Shown in pieces: positions 60,155 through 64,000 of a stretch of 64,000 nt of DNA. Made by a program: the position numbers and the translations under genes. The number at the start of each line of letters is the position of its first letter. Positions within the stretch are counted from its first letter, which is position 1. The notes under the pieces were generated by a model that did no database searches, was not told the DNA's origin, and was given only the letters and a program-made list of their open reading frames with translations. Source of the stretch: Antedon mediterranea (taxonomy: Eukaryota > Echinodermata > Crinoidea > Comatulida > Antedonidae); contig NC_092671.1 in assembly GCF_964355755.1 (NCBI RefSeq), positions 15,172,501 through 15,236,500 on the forward strand, written 5' to 3'.

Positions 60155-63051
60155 TATTTTCTTGCCTACCATTGCATATTGTTAAATTATGGGTACATTT
60201 TGTGTAAACTTAATATTGAAAATATACATAATATGGTACACGTAATGTCTCAAATATACATATTTCTATTAAACTATAAACATGTACTGAATAAAAAAAT
60301 TAGATAATTTATAAAAAATCACGCCTCTCATCTGTTTCATATAAATGTTGACCTCAATAAAAAAAAGTTTGAACTAATTAAATCAACTAATATGTTATGC
60401 TTCATCCAATTTTTATCAACTATATAACTTATGTTATTTTATACTAAAGTCAATTTTCTTTTACAAAATTGTTAAATTTTATATATTATGACAGGCTATG
60501 GGCCTAAAATCTAAACATTTGTGACAAATATTTTATCAAATGGGTAATATTATTCTGAACGATAACACGGAGTCGGGGAAGCGTACAAACCCCGGACAAC
60601 ACCAGGTGCCGATCGTTGCGGTGCGTCTGGGGATATAATAGCATATGTTGTGTCACTAGAATTGCAATAGCGGACAGGTGCTTGCTTCAATTCTACAAGT
60701 CATTGCGATAATCTTCTGACTCACATTCATACAATAAAATTTATGAAAAATTTAATATTGTAGACTTTTATAGTACTAATTTCTATGCTGTAGGAAGCAA
60801 TGAAGTTTAATATAAAATAAACGTAGACCATTTAGTACCGTATGATGTTAAAATTAACCATGGTATAATAGGAGGATACACAATGAAATTCATTTTAAAG
60901 TACAGTACTACAACAATTATCAAATGCAAGATCTGAAATCAGACACATAGTTGTCAATAACTTCTAAAGACTGAAAATTCAGAATAAGGGTAAATTTGAA
61001 TTTTGTTTGTTTTCTAAAACCTGGCTTGTATTTTTAAATAACTTTAAATATGTTCTTATAACTTTTATAATAAAAATATTTTTAAATAGATAAACCTAAA
61101 ATAAAGTTAAAACTTGTAAATATTATAGTTATAAAAGCTTTCCACACTTATATAATTAGTTGTACTATTTCTATTTGCTGGAGAAATACAAACTTAAATC
61201 AGTTTATTTTAAATAATAAAAAGAAATGTTCAGTGTGATCTTCAAAAGACAAGCAGCATGTCTTCAATTATAAGTACTAAATAAAGTGAATTTGTAAAAA
61301 GAATTTATTTAATAGTTGGCAAAAAGGATATGAAGTAATTCCGCATTAGTTTAATGGATTGGGGCAAAGCACTTGGGAGGCAGGGGGAGGATATGATAAA
61401 TTGCAAGGGAGTAATAGCAAGTAGTTATTGAGTGGAGCCATGGGGACGCAAACATAGATAGATATAAGCTAGGTAAAAACGGGATTAGTGAAGAGAATAG
61501 CAATTTGTTATATTGAAAGAAAATAAAGAAAACGATTTCAATGAATGGCATTACATAAATGCAACAGTTTATAACTTGTTATTCCTTGATACAAGCAATT
61601 CAAAATGCTTTTGTAAATTTCTTTTGTTGCGTTTTGAAAAAATGCGTATTAAATTTTGTGGCATACCAAAAAAAAAAGAGAAGAATGAGTAATATTTTAA
61701 TGTAGAAAAAAATTATGAGATCAAACTTTCTGAAAAACAAAGAAATAGAAAATGTACCCTTGGCATTGAGACACTGTACTCCTAATAACCTTTCCCTGTT
61801 GATGAAAAATACCAACAATTTGGGTTCAAGCTCGAAAAACCCATAATTGGTTGTAGAAAACACCAAAAAAAGTCACAAAATCAGGGTACAAACCCCTGTT
61901 ACAAGTCTTCAATATGATCCGATATGACCCAGATACACCTTGAAATTGAAACATTCAATTATTTTTTGTGAATTTAGGTTAAAATGAAACCAGATGAGCT
62001 TAAAACATCACATTTTGACAAGATCATTGCAATAATACCGGTAATTGGAGTCAAATTTGCGTTGATCCTTGTGGTTTGGAGGGCATAATGTGACTAAAAC
62101 ATCAGGAAAGACCCAGCTATTACCCACGTTTTTCTGTTACTAATTTCTCAGATTTGTTTCCATTCATGTTGTTCTAGGTATAAAATGTTCTAAATAAAAG
62201 AGTACTGAATGCTTGTTTTTTTTTGTCTCACTATTCAACTAGATTCCTAAAAATGCACATACTTGGGATGGTCCAGAAATGTCTGCTTTTCCAATGTATT
62301 GTTATTATTTATCATCATACTTTATACCACTGCCACTGATTACTTACAGTATATGAATATCTTTTAAATATATCACTTCAAATTTTAATTTTATGCAAGT
62401 AACAATCATTATATTACATTTATTATAGGCTTTTCAATATCCATTTGATAAAACTAAAATTCAAAATACAGTATTTACGTATAGAATGATATATCATTTT
62501 ACACATAAGAGTCAATACATTTCTACATATACATTGAATCTGGATAGAGTTCACTATACGGGAAGTAGTTTGTGAGTCAGTCAAACATATTACAGTACAC
62601 AACACAGAAAGAAGTTGATATCCCTACGGTATGGTGGGCCTAGAAAAAAAACATATTACTACCGACAATTGTTGGTCAGGTTTGTATGAAGAAGTCAGGC
62701 CTTGAAAATATGATTTAACATAGGTTTATATATATGAAGATGAGTTTCTTAAAACTAATAGCAGTGATGCGAACAGTGGTCCGGAGCAGATATTTATATT
62801 AGGCATACAAAACAAAGAAACAAACAGAGCCAAATAAGGACAAGTAGTGTATTAGCATAAATCAATTTGCTGTGAGATGACCAATTGTGTAAAATATAAG
62901 ATGAAAAGAGAAGATAAGATGGAAGAGCCTAAAATCCACGTGAAAATTTGCATTTTTTAAGTTATATAGTAGTATAGTAATTTTATTAAGTTGCATACAT
63001 TATGTCTTGATCATAATATAATGCTTAGTTATCTGGGAAAATGCACAATGG

Positions 63052-63380
63052 ATTATAATAAAACTTTAAATAACTGTTAAAAAAGTGAGTGAGGATAGAG
63101 GCCTTTTCTCTATTTGGTTCTAAACCAAAAATCATGTTTTCTTCAAACTCTACACGAATCACCTACCATGTCTAATCTTCACCAATCAGATTAAAGTATT
63201 GGGCAATATTGATCAATGATAGTAATGAAATTGCACAACAGCTTATAATAAAACTTTAAATAACTGTTTAAAAGTGAGTGAGAATCATGTTTTCTTCAAA
63301 CTCTCCACACGAATCACTTAGGTCTAATCTTCACCAATCAGATTAAAGTATTAGGCAATATTGATCAATAATAACAATGT
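63052..63380 (+). repeat. Direct duplication of about 160 bp
   Basis: Copy 1 (63,052-63,224) and copy 2 (63,241-63,380) both begin TATAATAAAACTTTAAATAA and both contain ATCATGTTTTCTTCAAACTC and CTTCACCAATCAGATTAAAG. Copy 2 lacks about 35 bp present in copy 1 (around 63,093-63,130). Confidence 0.8.
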
Positions 63381-63539
63381 ATGGCATTTGTTGTTTTCAT
63401 CAGGTGCATTAATCTATCATGTACATCAGTATCAACAATCATTAATGAATTAGCTATACTTGATCAATTCTAGCAATGAGCCAGCTAAACAACAATGAAA
63501 AAGACATGTTGGGCCTAGATAAAAAGACCTTTCAGCAAT

Positions 63540-63745
63540 AAGCTCATGAGCTCCCTGTGGAAAAGATAATGTGAGCCTAGAAATATGAACTTGGAAAGCT
63601 ATGGACTGGCGGAATCCCAATGGACAAGTCAATGTGAGTTTACAAAATGAGGATTTACATTTCCAGCTGGGTCCCAAATGGAAACCACACTGTGGACCTA
63701 GAAAGTGTGGACTTGTATTCTAACCATCTGGCTCCCAATAGACAA
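63540..63745. repeat. Degenerate ~60-bp tandem repeat
   Basis: Four units marked by CTCCCTGTGGAAAAG (63,550), TCCCAATGGACAAG (63,615), TCCCAAATGGAAAC (63,671) and TCCCAATAGACAAGG (63,734), with GTGAGCCTAGAAA-like segments between. An antisense frame spans it, but its composition follows the repeat. Confidence 0.6.
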
Positions 63746-64000
63746 GGCCTACATCCCTATTGATAAAATCTGCCAACTTTTCACAGATTCTACAGTTTTA
63801 GTTTATTATAACGTTTAATTCATCACTATATAAACCTTCAATCTTGTTGGCTATCAATCACAGTCACTGGACTTGAGCCAACACGTCAAGACATGTTAAA
63901 GGAAATGTTTAAAACAATTTAAACATAACTGTACATGTAATATTAAATTAGAAATATGATGTTATATTACTTGCCTAAAAATGAACCTAAATCTGGTTAG

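Larger units (their letters stand above)
56672..64000. other. SNCAIP: Upstream part of synphilin gene (large intron), no exon recognised
   Basis: The human protein has more ankyrin repeats and about 350 residues before the first exon found here. I looked for these on the - strand and found none, so the gene probably continues past 64,000. The stretch holds a transposon relic (57,105-57,200), a MITE (59,992-60,154), a 10-bp hairpin (59,267-59,290), an open frame with balanced composition (58,724-58,915, -), a GC-rich spot (60,560-60,635), a direct duplication (63,052-63,380) and a 60-bp degenerate repeat (63,540-63,745). Confidence 0.6.

Overview
The window reads as AT-rich genomic DNA of an invertebrate deuterostome, most likely a marine animal such as an echinoderm. 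Both genes have many exons with GT-AG introns, and the DNA between exons is full of satellites, MITE-like elements, a tRNA-derived SINE and LINE-like tails. The species cannot be named from the sequence. The presence of a synphilin-1 orthologue is what points to the deuterostome side.

Layout. Positions 1-25,170 are one repeat island. Its centre (1,701-24,148) is a 22.4 kb satellite made of roughly 105 copies of a short inverted-repeat core. It lies between two direct copies of a block made of a hairpin, a GTCG/GTCT tetranucleotide tract and a conserved tail (1,550-1,674 and 24,149-24,278). Outside those blocks both flanks carry the same older family of palindrome-rich repeats. This architecture recalls Helitron-like elements with internal tandem repeats and a tetranucleotide tract, but on an exceptional scale.

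Positions 26,801-39,637 (+) hold a complete nine-exon gene. It encodes a predicted 793-residue single-pass receptor: signal peptide, cysteine-rich/EGF-like ectodomain of the MEGF10/Draper/SCARF type, one membrane helix, and a long tail rich in YxxL/I/V motifs plus one NPxY. Exon phases agree at every junction. Its introns hold a 25-bp minisatellite that reverses orientation, a SINE and small MITEs.

Positions 45,346-56,671 (-) hold the last eight coding exons (710 codons plus stop) of synphilin-1 (SNCAIP): ankyrin repeats, coiled coil and a conserved C-terminal motif. The 5' part of the gene lies beyond position 64,000 or was not recognised. The two genes are convergent, with their stop codons 5.7 kb apart. 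Nothing suggests that they work together: one is a surface receptor and the other an intracellular scaffold.

The remaining DNA is intronic or intergenic and contains several small inverted-repeat elements, described one by one.
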